This document shows positions 1 to 9,168 of a stretch of 64,000 nucleotides of DNA, in pieces. Both the position numbers and the translations under genes were made by a program. The notes beneath the pieces were generated by a model that ran no database searches, was not told the DNA's origin, and saw nothing but the letters and a program-made list of their open reading frames with translations. How positions within the stretch are numbered: the first letter of the stretch is position 1; each line of letters begins with the position of its first letter. The stretch is from JAPOUP01 sp965201085 (lineage in GTDB: Bacteria; Pseudomonadota; Alphaproteobacteria; Rhodobacterales; Rhodobacteraceae): positions 1-64,000 of the forward strand of contig CBDAVS010000025.1 in the NCBI GenBank assembly GCA_965201085.1, given 5' to 3'.

Positions 1-1026
1 GGGGCGCCGGGCGAAGGTCGTGGCGAAGCTGGAGGAGGGCTGGAGCCCGGACCAGGTCCCGGGGCGTCTCCGGCTGGAGGACCCCGGCATGGTCGGCCGT
101 CAGCGGATATACGACCTCGTACGCGCGGACGGCGGGGACGGAGGAACGCCTTGCGGGCACCTGCGGCGGCGGGGAAAGGAACCGGACCGGCAGGGTGGTC
201 GCCACGCGGGCCGGGGTCACATCCCGGGCCGGAGGGACATCCCGGAGCGCCCGAAAGAGGGCGGGGCGAAGGCGGGGGTCGGCGACCGGGAAGCGGACAC
301 GGTGATCGGCGGGGGACACGGCGGTGCGGTGGTGTCGCCCGTTGACGGATGCCCGGAATTCACGCCTGTCCGACGGGTTGACGGAAAGAGGGCGGAGGCG
401 GTCGGCGGGGCGATGACCGACCTTCCCGAGGGTCCCGGCGCCAGGGTCCACACGATCACGGCGGACAGCGGCAGGGAGTTCGCGGGGCACGCGAAGGTGG
501 CGAAGGCGCTGGAGGCCGACTTCCTCCTCCCGATGCCCCACCACCCGTGGGAGCGGGGCCTGAACGGGCACACCAACGGGCTGCCGCCCCGGTACCTGCC
601 GAAGGGGACCGACCTGCGGCAGGTACCGGACGCCCGCGTGAAGCGGGTCCAGGACATCCTGAACGCGCGCGCCCGCAAGGCGCCCGGCTACCTGACGCCG
701 GCGGAGGCTTTCGCGCGAGCGCGGCCTCCCTGAGGCGCTTCGCCCCGTCGGCCGACGGGGGAGAGGGAATTCCGCAGGCGCGCCCGCCCGGTTTCGGTCG
801 GGCCACCCCCTCCCTCGCCCGGACGGGCGCGCCACCTCCCGCTTCGGGGCCCTGCCGCCGCCGGGAGGCCCGGTTACGCTCCGATCCGAAGGGACAGCCG
901 CCGTATTCCGCGTGGAATCCGGGGCCCTGGCCGGAAAATCCCTCAACACCGGCCCGCCTCCTCCGCTCGGGGCCACCCCCTCGCTCCGGAGACGGGCCGG
1001 TGTTGCACTTCGGACTGGAAGTGGGG
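1..1026 (+). mobile_element. IS30-family element, copy A (left part outside window)
   Basis: This is the 3' two thirds of an IS30-type insertion sequence, cut by the window edge. It matches the complete copies at 26201-27586 and 50271-51647 base for base over long stretches, including the GC-rich non-coding tail after the transposase. The right terminal inverted repeat, reading outwards TGCACTTCGGACTGGAAG then TGGGG, ends at 1026. The left end and any target duplication are not visible. Confidence 0.85.
2..733 (+). CDS. IS30-family transposase, C-terminal part
   Basis: This DDE transposase fragment is open from the window edge to the TGA at 731-733, in the same frame as the full 321-residue copy at 50390-51355. 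Visible family motifs are EADTVIGGGHGGAVV (first catalytic Asp) and ITADSGREFAGH (second Asp). The position that is normally the catalytic Glu in the IS30 motif NENTN reads NGHTN here, so the triad looks incomplete. Two further copies in the window share this change. The N-terminal helix-turn-helix region lies outside the window. The family call is secure; activity is doubtful. Confidence 0.8.
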   Translation, partial: GRRAKVVAKLEEGWSPDQVPGRLRLEDPGMVGRQRIYDLVRADGGDGGTPCGHLRRRGKEPDRQGGRHAGRGHIPGRRDIPERPKEGGAKAGVGDREADTVIGGGHGGAVVSPVDGCPEFTPVRRVDGKRAEAVGGAMTDLPEGPGARVHTITADSGREFAGHAKVAKALEADFLLPMPHHPWERGLNGHTNGLPPRYLPKGTDLRQVPDARVKRVQDILNARARKAPGYLTPAEAFARARPP

Positions 1027-1587
1027 GAGTCTGAATTCTGCTTGAAGACACCGAATCTTACGTCTATTCCGACACCCTCACGTCCACCTATGGGGTCGCA
1101 CCGTCCGATAACGCCGCTCGCTGCACTCACCGGTGTCGGGATTCCGTGGTTTGGGTGCGTATAGCCATCCTCACGTCCATTTTGCCTTCGTTCACGAGGC
1201 GTGAATCCCGCCAGCTTTTCGGCGGCGGGAAAGCAGCAGGCCGACCCTTTGTGATTTGACACTTACCATAGTACCGGAACCGCGCGAAGAATCGCTCCCC
1301 AGTCGATGTGATAACGGTGCCAATACTAAATGGCTCGGTTCGGTAATTGCGGCAGATTTCGGAGGGTATCCGTCCCGAATATGGCAAGGCACTGTAACGT
1401 AACGATAGGAAATCCGCGTTATTTCCGGCATGAGGCCTGTCTGTGTTTCATTCATTCGCCATATGTTCCCTATGGACACCGTCGAGCGGATCCCCGCTTC
1501 CCTCACCCGGCCCGACGGGGTCGGGCTGGGGGAGGCCCTCCTCGCCGAGCCTCCGGAGTCCGGCCCGCGCGAGCCTCCCGTCCAGCC
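1027..1587. other. Intergenic stretch without a recognisable gene
   Basis: Short open frames exist on both strands but none resembles a known protein or has a convincing ribosome binding site. The stretch separates IS30 copy A from a solo IS30 end and is probably flanking sequence scrambled by insertion sequence activity. Confidence 0.5.
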
Positions 1588-1716
1588 GCCGTATTCCGCG
1601 TGGAATCCGGAGCCCTGGCCGGAAAATCCCTCAACACCGGCCCGCCTCCTCCGCTCGGGGTCACCCCCCCTCGCTCCGGAGGCGGGCCGGTGTTGCACTT
1701 CGGACTGGAAGTGGGG
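1588..1716 (+). mobile_element. Solo right end of an IS30 element
   Basis: About 129 bases repeat the last part of IS30 copy A (898-1026) almost exactly, from CCGCCGTATTCCGCG to the terminal TGGAAGTGGGG. No transposase precedes it. It is a remnant left by deletion or recombination, about 100 bp upstream of the modA start. An open frame from 1430 runs through this remnant into modA, so a longer predicted modA would carry an IS-derived N-terminus. Confidence 0.8.
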
Positions 1717-1816
1717 ACGCGAAATGATGCCGTATGTTCGAATTACTGCGGCCAGAGCGATGGCTGAAACTGAATCCGGGCTTGCGGAATTACCGATGCT
1801 TTGGCCAAATCACGCT

Positions 1817-2563
1817 ATGAGTTTTCGGATCTTCTCGCTTGTTGTCGGTTTGATGGCGTCTTTGGCAACGCCCGCGCTGACGGACCGACTAACCGTCGCC
1901 GTCGCCACAAATTTCCTGACGACCGCGCAGGATATATCCGACGCGTTCATTGCGGGTACCGACCACGAAGTGATTCTGGTCCACGGATCGACTGGAAAAC
2001 TCTATGCGCAGATTGTTGCCGGCGCGCCTTACGATGTGTTTCTTAGCGCGGATGTGGAGCGTCCGGCGCGGCTGGTCAGTGAAGGTTTGCTATCCGACGA
2101 TAGCCCGAAACCTTATGCGATCGGACGGCTCGCGTTCGTGCATATCGACCCGGGTCTGAACAGTCCGCTTGATGTTATCTTGGCGCGGGACGGTTTGCGA
2201 ACCGCAATCGCGGATCCCGCTGTCGCACCTTATGGAGGCGCGGCCCGATCCGTCATCAGATCGATTCGCGGAGCAACCTGGGACCGCGATATCGTGTTTG
2301 GCGAGAGCGTTGCCCAGGCATTCGCCTTCGTCGCAACCGGGAACGCCGACATCGGGCTCGTTGCGCTTTCGCTTGCACGAGCCCATTCTGGCCGAATTGA
2401 GTTCCGTGAGGTGCCAGAATCGCTTCATGAGCCGATCCGTCAGGACGCCGCCCTTCTGGCGCGCTCAGAAACAAGCTTGGCGGCACGGGCATTTTTTGAA
2501 TTTTTGGACAGCGCTGCCAGCACAAGAATTATACAGGCCGCTGGATATGGAGTTCCCCAGTGA
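1817..2563 (+). CDS. modA: Molybdate ABC transporter, periplasmic binding protein ModA
   Basis: The 248-residue product is the substrate-binding protein of a molybdate (possibly tungstate) importer. From ATG 1817 it starts MSFRIFSLVVGLMASLATPA, a typical Sec signal peptide. The mature protein has family features: TVAVATNF after the signal, a HGSTGKLYAQI segment, APYDVFLSAD, and a C-terminal AGYGVP end. The frame stays open upstream to 1430, but that part translates an IS30 remnant, so 1817 is preferred. modB starts within the stop codon (GTGA overlap at 2560), then modC overlaps modB, forming a compact operon. Length is close to the family norm. Confidence 0.9.
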   Translation: MSFRIFSLVVGLMASLATPALTDRLTVAVATNFLTTAQDISDAFIAGTDHEVILVHGSTGKLYAQIVAGAPYDVFLSADVERPARLVSEGLLSDDSPKPYAIGRLAFVHIDPGLNSPLDVILARDGLRTAIADPAVAPYGGAARSVIRSIRGATWDRDIVFGESVAQAFAFVATGNADIGLVALSLARAHSGRIEFREVPESLHEPIRQDAALLARSETSLAARAFFEFLDSAASTRIIQAAGYGVPQ

Positions 2564-3231
2564 CCATGTGGAGTTCCGTTTGGCTCACGCTGCAGCTTGC
2601 CGGGATTACGACAGTGCTTCTGCTTTTGCTCGCGATGCCTCTTGCCTGGTGGCTTGCGGGAACGAAATCGCGCATACGACCGGTTGTCGAAGCGCTTACG
2701 GCAATGCCGCTGGTGTTGCCTCCAACAGTGCTGGGCTTCTACCTGTTGATATTGATGAGTCCCGGAAGCCCGATCGGCGCGTTTTGGGTAACCTTGACCG
2801 GAGAAGCGTTAACCTTCAGTTTTTCCGGCCTCGTAATCGCATCGGTATTCTACTCGCTGCCCTTCGCCGTGCAGCCGCTTCAGGGAGCGTTTCAGTCTGT
2901 CGGGCGCGGCATGATGGAAGCCGCCGCGACGTTGGGAGCCTCGCGCTGGGACGCTTTCCGCAGTGTCGCGCTTCCGCTGTCGCGACGTGGGGTCCTCACG
3001 GCTGCGGTGCTCAGCTTCGCCCATACCGTGGGTGAATTCGGCGTCGTCCTGATGGTCGGAGGCAATATTCCCGGACGAACGCGACTGATCTCGATTGAAA
3101 TCTATTCCGCCGTCGAAACACTCGATTACGCCAGCGCCCATCTGCTCTCCGGCGGGCTCCTAGCTTTCAGCTTCATTGTGCTCACAATCGTTTACGTCAT
3201 GAACGGGCGGGGAGTGAGGGCCGGTGTCTGA
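2560..3231 (+). CDS. modB: Molybdate ABC transporter permease ModB
   Basis: This 223-residue inner-membrane permease has about five hydrophobic segments. The EAA loop that docks on the ATPase reads EAAATLGASRWDAFRSVALP, a clear ModB/CysTW-type motif, and is followed by HTVGEFGVVLMVGGNIPG, which is highly conserved in ModB. Translation starts at GTG 2560, overlapping the modA stop by four bases, or at ATG 2566. It sits between modA and modC and overlaps modC by eight bases, indicating translational coupling. It forms the channel of the ModABC importer. Confidence 0.92.
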   Translation: MTMWSSVWLTLQLAGITTVLLLLLAMPLAWWLAGTKSRIRPVVEALTAMPLVLPPTVLGFYLLILMSPGSPIGAFWVTLTGEALTFSFSGLVIASVFYSLPFAVQPLQGAFQSVGRGMMEAAATLGASRWDAFRSVALPLSRRGVLTAAVLSFAHTVGEFGVVLMVGGNIPGRTRLISIEIYSAVETLDYASAHLLSGGLLAFSFIVLTIVYVMNGRGVRAGV

Positions 3232-4237
3232 CTTCCTCGATTTCGACCTAAGCCTTCGATTGGGAGAGTTCACCCTCAACGCTACGGCAAAGATCCCCCT
3301 TACCGGAATAACGGTGCTATCCGGACCTTCAGGAAGCGGAAAGACCACGCTTCTGCGTACCATAGCAGGTCTGGAACCGGCTGCCGAAGGTCGTATTCGA
3401 TTCGCTGGCCTTGACTGGAGCGACTTGGGAACCGCTGATAGGAACGTCGGTTATGTGTTTCAGGATGCAAGACTTTTTCCGCATCTCGATGTGGCCGCAA
3501 ACCTGGAATACGGTGCGGTACGGCGGGGAATTTCCCAAGAACGGTTCAATGCCATAATCGAAGCGTTGGACCTGCCTCCGCTCCTGCGCAGAATGCCGAC
3601 GACTCTTTCGGGTGGGGAAGCCCGGCGGGTTGCATTGGGCCGAGCGTTGGCATCGGAACCGCGGATTCTGCTCATGGATGAACCACTGTCAGGTCTTGAT
3701 GAGGTCCGAAAGGCAAGATTGATGCCGTATATCGCACGGGCTGTGGCGGAATTTGGGGTGCCAGCACTTTACGTGACCCATTCCGCGGAGGAACTGACCT
3801 TTCTCGCTGACCGGACGCTGATTATCCGCAACGGTGGGCTAGACGGTTGGACCGACTCACCACAACGATTGATGGGCATGGCAACCCGTGCGGATGGCGA
3901 CAGGTTGGAACTGGCGATTGGCGGGATTTCGGTTCGGGTGTCAGGACAGGGCAGGGTGGGCGAAACCTGGGCCCTGCTTCTTGGGAACGACTGTCTGACA
4001 ACAGCGCAGAAACCGGGGTTGTCGAGTTCCGCGCTGTCACTCAAAGCACGTGTCGTTCAGGTAGACGAAAACAGCCGCCGCTGTGTGGTGGAGGTTGAAG
4101 GTCAAAAGGTGACGCTGCCATGGCGCAATGGGCAAACCGAACTCCCTAGGGCCGACGATATACTCTGGCTGTTGCTTCCGCGAATTATGGCGCGTCAAGT
4201 GCAGGTCGCGCCAGAAGATTATATGGGCAGTGACTGA
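3224..4237 (+). CDS. modC: Molybdate ABC transporter ATPase ModC
   Basis: This 337-residue ATPase energises the molybdate importer. The N-terminal nucleotide-binding domain has Walker A GPSGSGKTT (residues 34-42), the Q-loop region YVFQDARLFPH, signature LSGGE (128-132) and Walker B ILLMDEP (148-154), with the switch His in VTHSAEEL. Residues from about 260 form a TOBE/Mop-like domain (SALSLKARVVQVDENSRRCV) that in ModC binds molybdate and gives feedback control. The start is GTG 3224, overlapping the modB stop. No obvious intrinsic terminator follows before the ISNCY copy at 4371. Confidence 0.92.
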   Translation: MSDFLDFDLSLRLGEFTLNATAKIPLTGITVLSGPSGSGKTTLLRTIAGLEPAAEGRIRFAGLDWSDLGTADRNVGYVFQDARLFPHLDVAANLEYGAVRRGISQERFNAIIEALDLPPLLRRMPTTLSGGEARRVALGRALASEPRILLMDEPLSGLDEVRKARLMPYIARAVAEFGVPALYVTHSAEELTFLADRTLIIRNGGLDGWTDSPQRLMGMATRADGDRLELAIGGISVRVSGQGRVGETWALLLGNDCLTTAQKPGLSSSALSLKARVVQVDENSRRCVVEVEGQKVTLPWRNGQTELPRADDILWLLLPRIMARQVQVAPEDYMGSD

Positions 4238-4370
4238 ATGGGCTTTCCCAATGGCAAGAAACCAGAGCATCAAAGTTCATAGTGAGCCTTGGTCGGTGAA
4301 ATACTGACTGACAATGGGCCGGATGAACGACAGATTTGGGTATGGTTGACCAAAACAGGCCAATTAATGT

Positions 4371-5845
4371 AGTATCCGCCAGAAAACCGCCAAGGTGCAG
4401 ATTTTTGGCGGTAAATGACGGAATCCGCCTTGCGGGGAATCACCGGATATGGCGGTCAGGGTATGCCGCGGAATCCGGCAATCCTCCCCTCGGGAGGCCC
4501 CCATGCGCAGGGTCCACGACACCCGGCGGAGGCCCGGCGCCCCCGACATCACGAGGATCAGGCTGGACGTGAAATCGAGGGACGACATCCCGGCGATCCT
4601 GATCGGCCTCCAGGACCCCTGCAGCGACGAAGGGACCCGAAAGCGGCTGTCCGGGCTTCCGGGTCGGATGGTGCCGCCCGGAAGGAGCCGCCGGGTCGGC
4701 AGGCCGGGGATGGAGCCGTTGACCATCCCGGTGCCGGGGGTCGTGAAACAGGGTCCCGGGTGCGGTTTCGACCGCCTTCGGGAACCGGCGAACCGACACA
4801 TCCCGATCCGGCGGAGGCCGAAGGCCGGGCCACGGATCATGGGACGTGGACGGATACGGGTACGGATACCAGCGGCTGGTTGACAGCGTGTCGCTCCCCT
4901 CGCCGGAGTTTCCCACCGAGGTCGGAAGGATGGTCGTGGAGAGGGGCCACAGGGTGGCCGGAAAAAAGCCTGGCGCCGCGTCGCGCGGCCGCCGTCATTC
5001 CTTCGTGGCCGGGACCGACGTCCATCATCCGACCGGCCGCAGCCTGCTGATGGACGCGGCGCGGTGCATGGTACGGGACGTGTCCCGGGCCTGCGGGGGG
5101 CCTGGGCCGCCCGGCTGGCGGCGGAAGGAATACCTTTGCGGAAAGCTCCGCAGGCCCTGTCCCGGTGTCGCCACGTCACGGCTCGCCAACCCGCGCCCGG
5201 GGGACGTGGAGGCGCCGCTCCGGCTCGCCCTGAAGCTGGCGGACAGGGCGGAGGCCAGCTGCGCGGAGATCGACGGCAGGTTGGGTATCCCGGGCCCATC
5301 GGACAGTATGCGGGGCTTCATCGGCCATGTCAGGCACCGGGCGGACCTAATCGAACGGCGGATCCTGAAGGACGGGACGATCCCGCACCGCGGGAAGGTG
5401 CACCCGATATCCGGGCCGCACACCCGCTGGATATCGAAGGGAAAGGCCGGGGTCCCGGTGGAGCCCGGCGTTCCGGTCCGCGTCCCTGAGGACCGTCACG
5501 GATTCCTCCTGCACCGTTCCGTCATGTGGGAGGGGAGCGACGTGGACGTGGCGGTCCCCATGGGCGGGGAGGCGCGGGCCCGGTTCCCCGACCTGTCGTT
5601 GGTGAGATTCGACCGCGGTCCGCACAGCCCCCGGATCGGCCGGGGCCTGACGGGATGCCGGAGCCGACGCGATGCCCCGCAGGGGCAGGCTGTCGAAGGC
5701 GGACCGCGTCCGGGAAAGCGGGGAGGCGTTCCGCGGCGCGCGGCGCGCCCACGCCGCCTGCGGGTCGGCCACCAGCAACCTGGAGCACCGCTGCCTCGAC
5801 CGCGTCGGCGGCCCCGGAAAAACACGGGGTTTTCTGGCAGACACT
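4371..5845 (+). mobile_element. ISNCY-type element, copy 1, decayed
   Basis: The ends are short inverted repeats: left ATCCGCCAGAAAACCGCC, right (reverse complement) GTGTCTGCCAGAAAACCCC. Inside, from ATG 4503, lies a transposase of the kind annotated as ISNCY (MRRVHDTRRR, KSRDDIPAILIGLQ, HSFVAGTDVHHPT, KAGVPVEP). The frame changes near 4830 and again near 5670 (MPRRGRLSKADR), so no full protein can be made. About 300 bp of the 3' region present in copy 2 is missing. Eight copies or fragments of this element occur in the window and each is interrupted or partial. The match is to family motifs from memory. Confidence 0.8.
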
Positions 5846-5915
5846 ATCTACGCTAGACGCTATAGACTACATTATCTAAGCATATGATACATCATAGAAT
5901 TATAGAAATATAATG

Positions 5916-6542
5916 TTAAGAGCACCCTTCGCGAGGGGCCGGAAACGACTGCAGCTTTAGCCGCGAGCGCCAGGCTTCCCATGCTTCGGGTGTGTCCAGA
6001 TCCGTCACCGCGTGCATTCCAGGTAACGGAACCGGATGAACGTCTTCACCCTCAAGGATGGAGCGTCCTCCCTCGTCACCCGAAAGCACGGCCAATTCCG
6101 CGAAAAGCCTTGACGGAAACACCACCGGATGTCCCGGTACGCCCGATGATGACATCCCCCGCACAATCCGGTCGGGGTGCGCGTCGGAGGCGGCAAGAAC
6201 CGCGCATAGATCTTCAGAGGCCATCTCCGGCATGTCCGCGGGAAGAACGGCGAGTGCTCTTGTGTCCGACGAAAGGGATTCAGCCACGGTTCGAATGGAA
6301 GCCCCCATTCCTTCCGAAGCGTTCTCAACCCTGATGCATTGAACCCTCAAACCCGTCAGCGCCTGAACACGCTTCGGTCTGTCCGGTGCCAGTGCGACGA
6401 TCACATGGGCTCCGGTCTCCAATGCCGCCTTCGCCAGCAGGCGCAGTAACGGCATCCCATCCACATTCTCAAGCAGTTTGTCAACCCCGCGCATGCGCGT
6501 TGAAGCACCAGCCGCCAACAAAAGAACGGTGATGTGTGACAA
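5916..6542 (-). CDS. MobA/MocA-like nucleotidyltransferase
   Basis: The 208-residue protein has the NTP-transferase signature LLLAAGASTRMRGVDKLL at its N-terminus (GxxxRMGxxK type), VLPADMPEM as the metal-binding Asp region, and GVPGHPVVFP near residue 140. It resembles MocA/MobA-like enzymes that add CMP or GMP to molybdopterin, rather than sugar nucleotidyltransferases. It starts with TTG one base after the livM stop, so it is probably co-translated as the last gene of the liv operon. Its presence is notable because modABC lies only 1.7 kb away. The cytidylyl versus guanylyl specificity cannot be read from the sequence. Confidence 0.8.
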   Translation of the reverse strand: MSHITVLLLAAGASTRMRGVDKLLENVDGMPLLRLLAKAALETGAHVIVALAPDRPKRVQALTGLRVQCIRVENASEGMGASIRTVAESLSSDTRALAVLPADMPEMASEDLCAVLAASDAHPDRIVRGMSSSGVPGHPVVFPSRLFAELAVLSGDEGGRSILEGEDVHPVPLPGMHAVTDLDTPEAWEAWRSRLKLQSFPAPREGCS

Positions 6543-6543
6543 G

Positions 6544-7848
6544 CTACCGCTCCGGGATCAGTCCTCGCGGACTGAAACGCAAAACCAGCAGCATTATCAG
6601 CCCCATCGTCAGCAACCGCATATGCGCAGCCGATTCCCGAAGATGCTCCCTGAGCCAGTTCCCATCCGCCAGTCCCGAGGTCAAGGTTTCCATCAGAAGC
6701 AGTCCCAACGGCTCCACCTCGATCCAGAGATACCAAACCAGAATCCCTCCCAGAACGGCCCCGAAATTATTGCCTGATCCGCCGACGATGACCATCACCC
6801 AGATCAGGAACGTGAAACGTAACGGTTGGTAGCCCGCGGGGGACAGCAAACCGTCGAGCGAGGTCATCATCGCTCCGGCAAGCCCGCAGACCGCCGATCC
6901 CAAAACGAACACCTGAAGATGCCGGGCCGAAACGTTCTTGCCCATAGCGCTGGCGGCCGTCTCATTGTCCCGAATCGCGCGCATCATCCGACCCCAAGGC
7001 GAGTTCAGGGCATTCTGGGAAAGCCAGATAAGACCAGCAAGCACGATAAGAAACAGCGCTGAATAACACAGTTTCACGAAGAGGGAGGAGGCGGTGATGG
7101 GATCCAAACCCAACCAGCTGGCGCGCTCAACGAATTCAAGACTGTTCTGGAGGTCGATCTCGTAGGGTACCGGCCTAGGAATGCCATTGACGTTTTTCAC
7201 CCCACGCGTCAGCCATTCCTCGTTCTTAAGCACGGCGATGATGATTTCGGCGATGCCGAGGGTGGCGATGGCCAGATAATCGCTTCTGAGGCCAAGAGCG
7301 GTCTTGCCGATGATCCATGCGGCCCCAGCCGCCAGAAGCCCGCCGGCGGGCCACGCCAGTATGACGGGCAGCCCCAACCCTCCCAAATAGCCGGTGCTGG
7401 ACGGATTTATCTTTTCGATCGCCACAACCGCGGGATCGAATATAGCGCGGTAAATGAAGAGTCCTCCCAGAAGCACGACAATTACCCCCACGGATCGAAT
7501 CCATCCCCGAAGTAGACGGTTCCAGAGGAACACTGCGAAAGTGATGACCGCCGCTCCGATCGCCAACGCGCCCGCCGCGCGGAGCCCGCCCACCTCCCAT
7601 CCAGCGGGTACCGGTGGCATGCTCACCAACACAGTGGCGAGGCCGCCAAGCGCGAGAAATCCCATCACCCCCGCGTTGAAAAGGCCCGCATACCCCCACT
7701 GAATGTTCAGTCCCATCGCCATTATCGCGCTGACCAATCCCATATTGAGGATGCCGAGCGCCACGTTTGGGCTGCGATAGAACCCGGTTGCAACGATCAA
7801 CCCCAGGACCAGAGCGAATAACAGCGCGTTCTTCATCGAAGCGCTCAT
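6544..7848 (-). CDS. livM: Branched-chain amino acid ABC transporter permease LivM
   Basis: This 434-residue permease has many hydrophobic segments. Family markers include NIQWGYAGLFNAGVMGF near residue 50, SDYLAIATLGIAEII in the middle and GAVLGGILVWYLW near the C-terminus. It is longer than E. coli LivM core regions because of an inserted segment at about residues 80-170, as in many alphaproteobacterial homologues. It overlaps the livH stop by four bases. With LivH it forms the membrane channel for branched-chain or other hydrophobic amino acids. Confidence 0.88.
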   Translation of the reverse strand: MSASMKNALLFALVLGLIVATGFYRSPNVALGILNMGLVSAIMAMGLNIQWGYAGLFNAGVMGFLALGGLATVLVSMPPVPAGWEVGGLRAAGALAIGAAVITFAVFLWNRLLRGWIRSVGVIVVLLGGLFIYRAIFDPAVVAIEKINPSSTGYLGGLGLPVILAWPAGGLLAAGAAWIIGKTALGLRSDYLAIATLGIAEIIIAVLKNEEWLTRGVKNVNGIPRPVPYEIDLQNSLEFVERASWLGLDPITASSLFVKLCYSALFLIVLAGLIWLSQNALNSPWGRMMRAIRDNETAASAMGKNVSARHLQVFVLGSAVCGLAGAMMTSLDGLLSPAGYQPLRFTFLIWVMVIVGGSGNNFGAVLGGILVWYLWIEVEPLGLLLMETLTSGLADGNWLREHLRESAAHMRLLTMGLIMLLVLRFSPRGLIPER

Positions 7849-8855
7849 CCGACTCTCCCGGCGAAGATGCCTGTGGGCCGGATTAACAGAACCGCGATCA
7901 GGATCAGGAAGCTGACGGCGAATTTGTAGTCCGTACTAAGGAACTGGACCAAGCCGGTGGGGTCGTAAGGGTCGGGAAGCAGATAGGTCAGCACCTTCTT
8001 CCAGGCATAGGTTATCGTCACCTCGGAAAACGCCACAAGGAACCCTCCCGCGATAGCGCCCAGCGGATTACCCAGACCCCCTACGATCGCACTCGCGAAT
8101 ATCGGCAGAAGCAGCTGGAAATAGGTGATGGGCCTGAAGCTCTTGTCCAGACCGTAGAGAACTCCGGCCACCGTCGCGAGCGTGGCGACGATCAACCAGG
8201 TTACGGCCACAACCCTTTCCGGGTTGATTCCCGAAAGAAGCGCAAGATCCTCGTTATCGGAATACGCGCGCATCGATTTTCCGGTACGGGTACGGTTCAA
8301 AAACCAGAACAGCAGAGCGACCACGGCGATCGCCGTGACGACGGTGATGGCCTGACTGGTCTTCAGAGCGAGCCCTTCCTGAAGTTTGGACCAGTCGCGG
8401 AATTCCCTTGCGCTTACGATGAAACGCTCGCCGTCGGAGAAGCGTTGGTCATTTGGTCCGATTATGAAACGCACAAGGCCGTTCATGACAAAGGTCACAC
8501 CGACCGAGACGGTCACCAAGACGACGGGCTTGGCGCGCTGCGCTCTGTAGAATGCGTAAACCCAGCGATCGGTTCCGAGCAGCACAAGTGCGGTGGCGAT
8601 GATTCCCACCGGCAGGGCGAGTAGTGCCGTCGGGAGCGGCCCGAATGTCACTCCGATCCCCTGCAGTAACCAGGTGAGAAGAATCGTCACCGTCGTACCG
8701 AACGCCATTGTGTCGCCATGGGCGACATTCGAAAAGCGTAGAACACCATAGACCAGCGTCACTCCCAGCGCTCCGAGCGCCAGTTGCGCACCATAGGCGG
8801 TCGCTGGGATAAATACGAAATTGGAGAACGCAACGAGGGCGTTGAGGGGGTCCAT
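7845..8855 (-). CDS. livH: Branched-chain amino acid ABC transporter permease LivH
   Basis: The 336-residue inner-membrane permease carries the LivH-type N-terminal motif GALGVTLVYGVLRFSNVAHGD and a C-terminal IVGGLGNPLGAIAGGF segment. It has roughly eight hydrophobic stretches. It follows livF after a 313-bp gap and overlaps livM by four bases (ATGA). The substrate is inferred from the family, which also includes transporters of amides and urea, so the exact ligand is uncertain. Confidence 0.88.
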   Translation of the reverse strand: MDPLNALVAFSNFVFIPATAYGAQLALGALGVTLVYGVLRFSNVAHGDTMAFGTTVTILLTWLLQGIGVTFGPLPTALLALPVGIIATALVLLGTDRWVYAFYRAQRAKPVVLVTVSVGVTFVMNGLVRFIIGPNDQRFSDGERFIVSAREFRDWSKLQEGLALKTSQAITVVTAIAVVALLFWFLNRTRTGKSMRAYSDNEDLALLSGINPERVVAVTWLIVATLATVAGVLYGLDKSFRPITYFQLLLPIFASAIVGGLGNPLGAIAGGFLVAFSEVTITYAWKKVLTYLLPDPYDPTGLVQFLSTDYKFAVSFLILIAVLLIRPTGIFAGRVG

Positions 8856-9168
8856 TATGTCGATCCAGGAACAGTTGACGAAGCCGCTGCGTCATTGCCT
8901 AAGCTGAGTCGAGCACTGTTTCGTTGACCTGCCATTCCTTCATTTGGGTTCCAGGTTATTGCCTTCGTGCGGAGAGTCGGGGACAGGCTTCCGGCATCAC
9001 ATCGCTTGATTTTCCTGCGAACCCCGACGGCCCGATCAATGTCGCGCGATACCCGAGCGGTGTTTTGGGTTTCAGCTTGATGCCGGTCAGCAGGTTTCGC
9101 ATGGCGTTCCGCGATCAACACAGCGGAAGGTAACGAAAGGTCGGGTCTGCGGGCATTTCCGATCATGC
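8856..9168. other. Gap inside the liv operon, no recognised gene
   Basis: These 313 bp between livF and livH contain only a low-quality open frame on the minus strand (103 codons) with no family resemblance. There is no clear intrinsic terminator. The gap is longer than usual for a liv operon; it may hold an internal promoter or a degraded gene. Confidence 0.4.

Noticed and set aside
1430..1816. N-terminal extension of modA by 129 codons
   Set aside because: It translates an IS30 remnant; the signal peptide begins at 1817, which gives the usual ModA length.
4845..4872. Tandem GGATAC units considered as a CRISPR-like or regulatory repeat
   Set aside because: The units are six bases, few, without spacers, and lie inside a transposase coding region.
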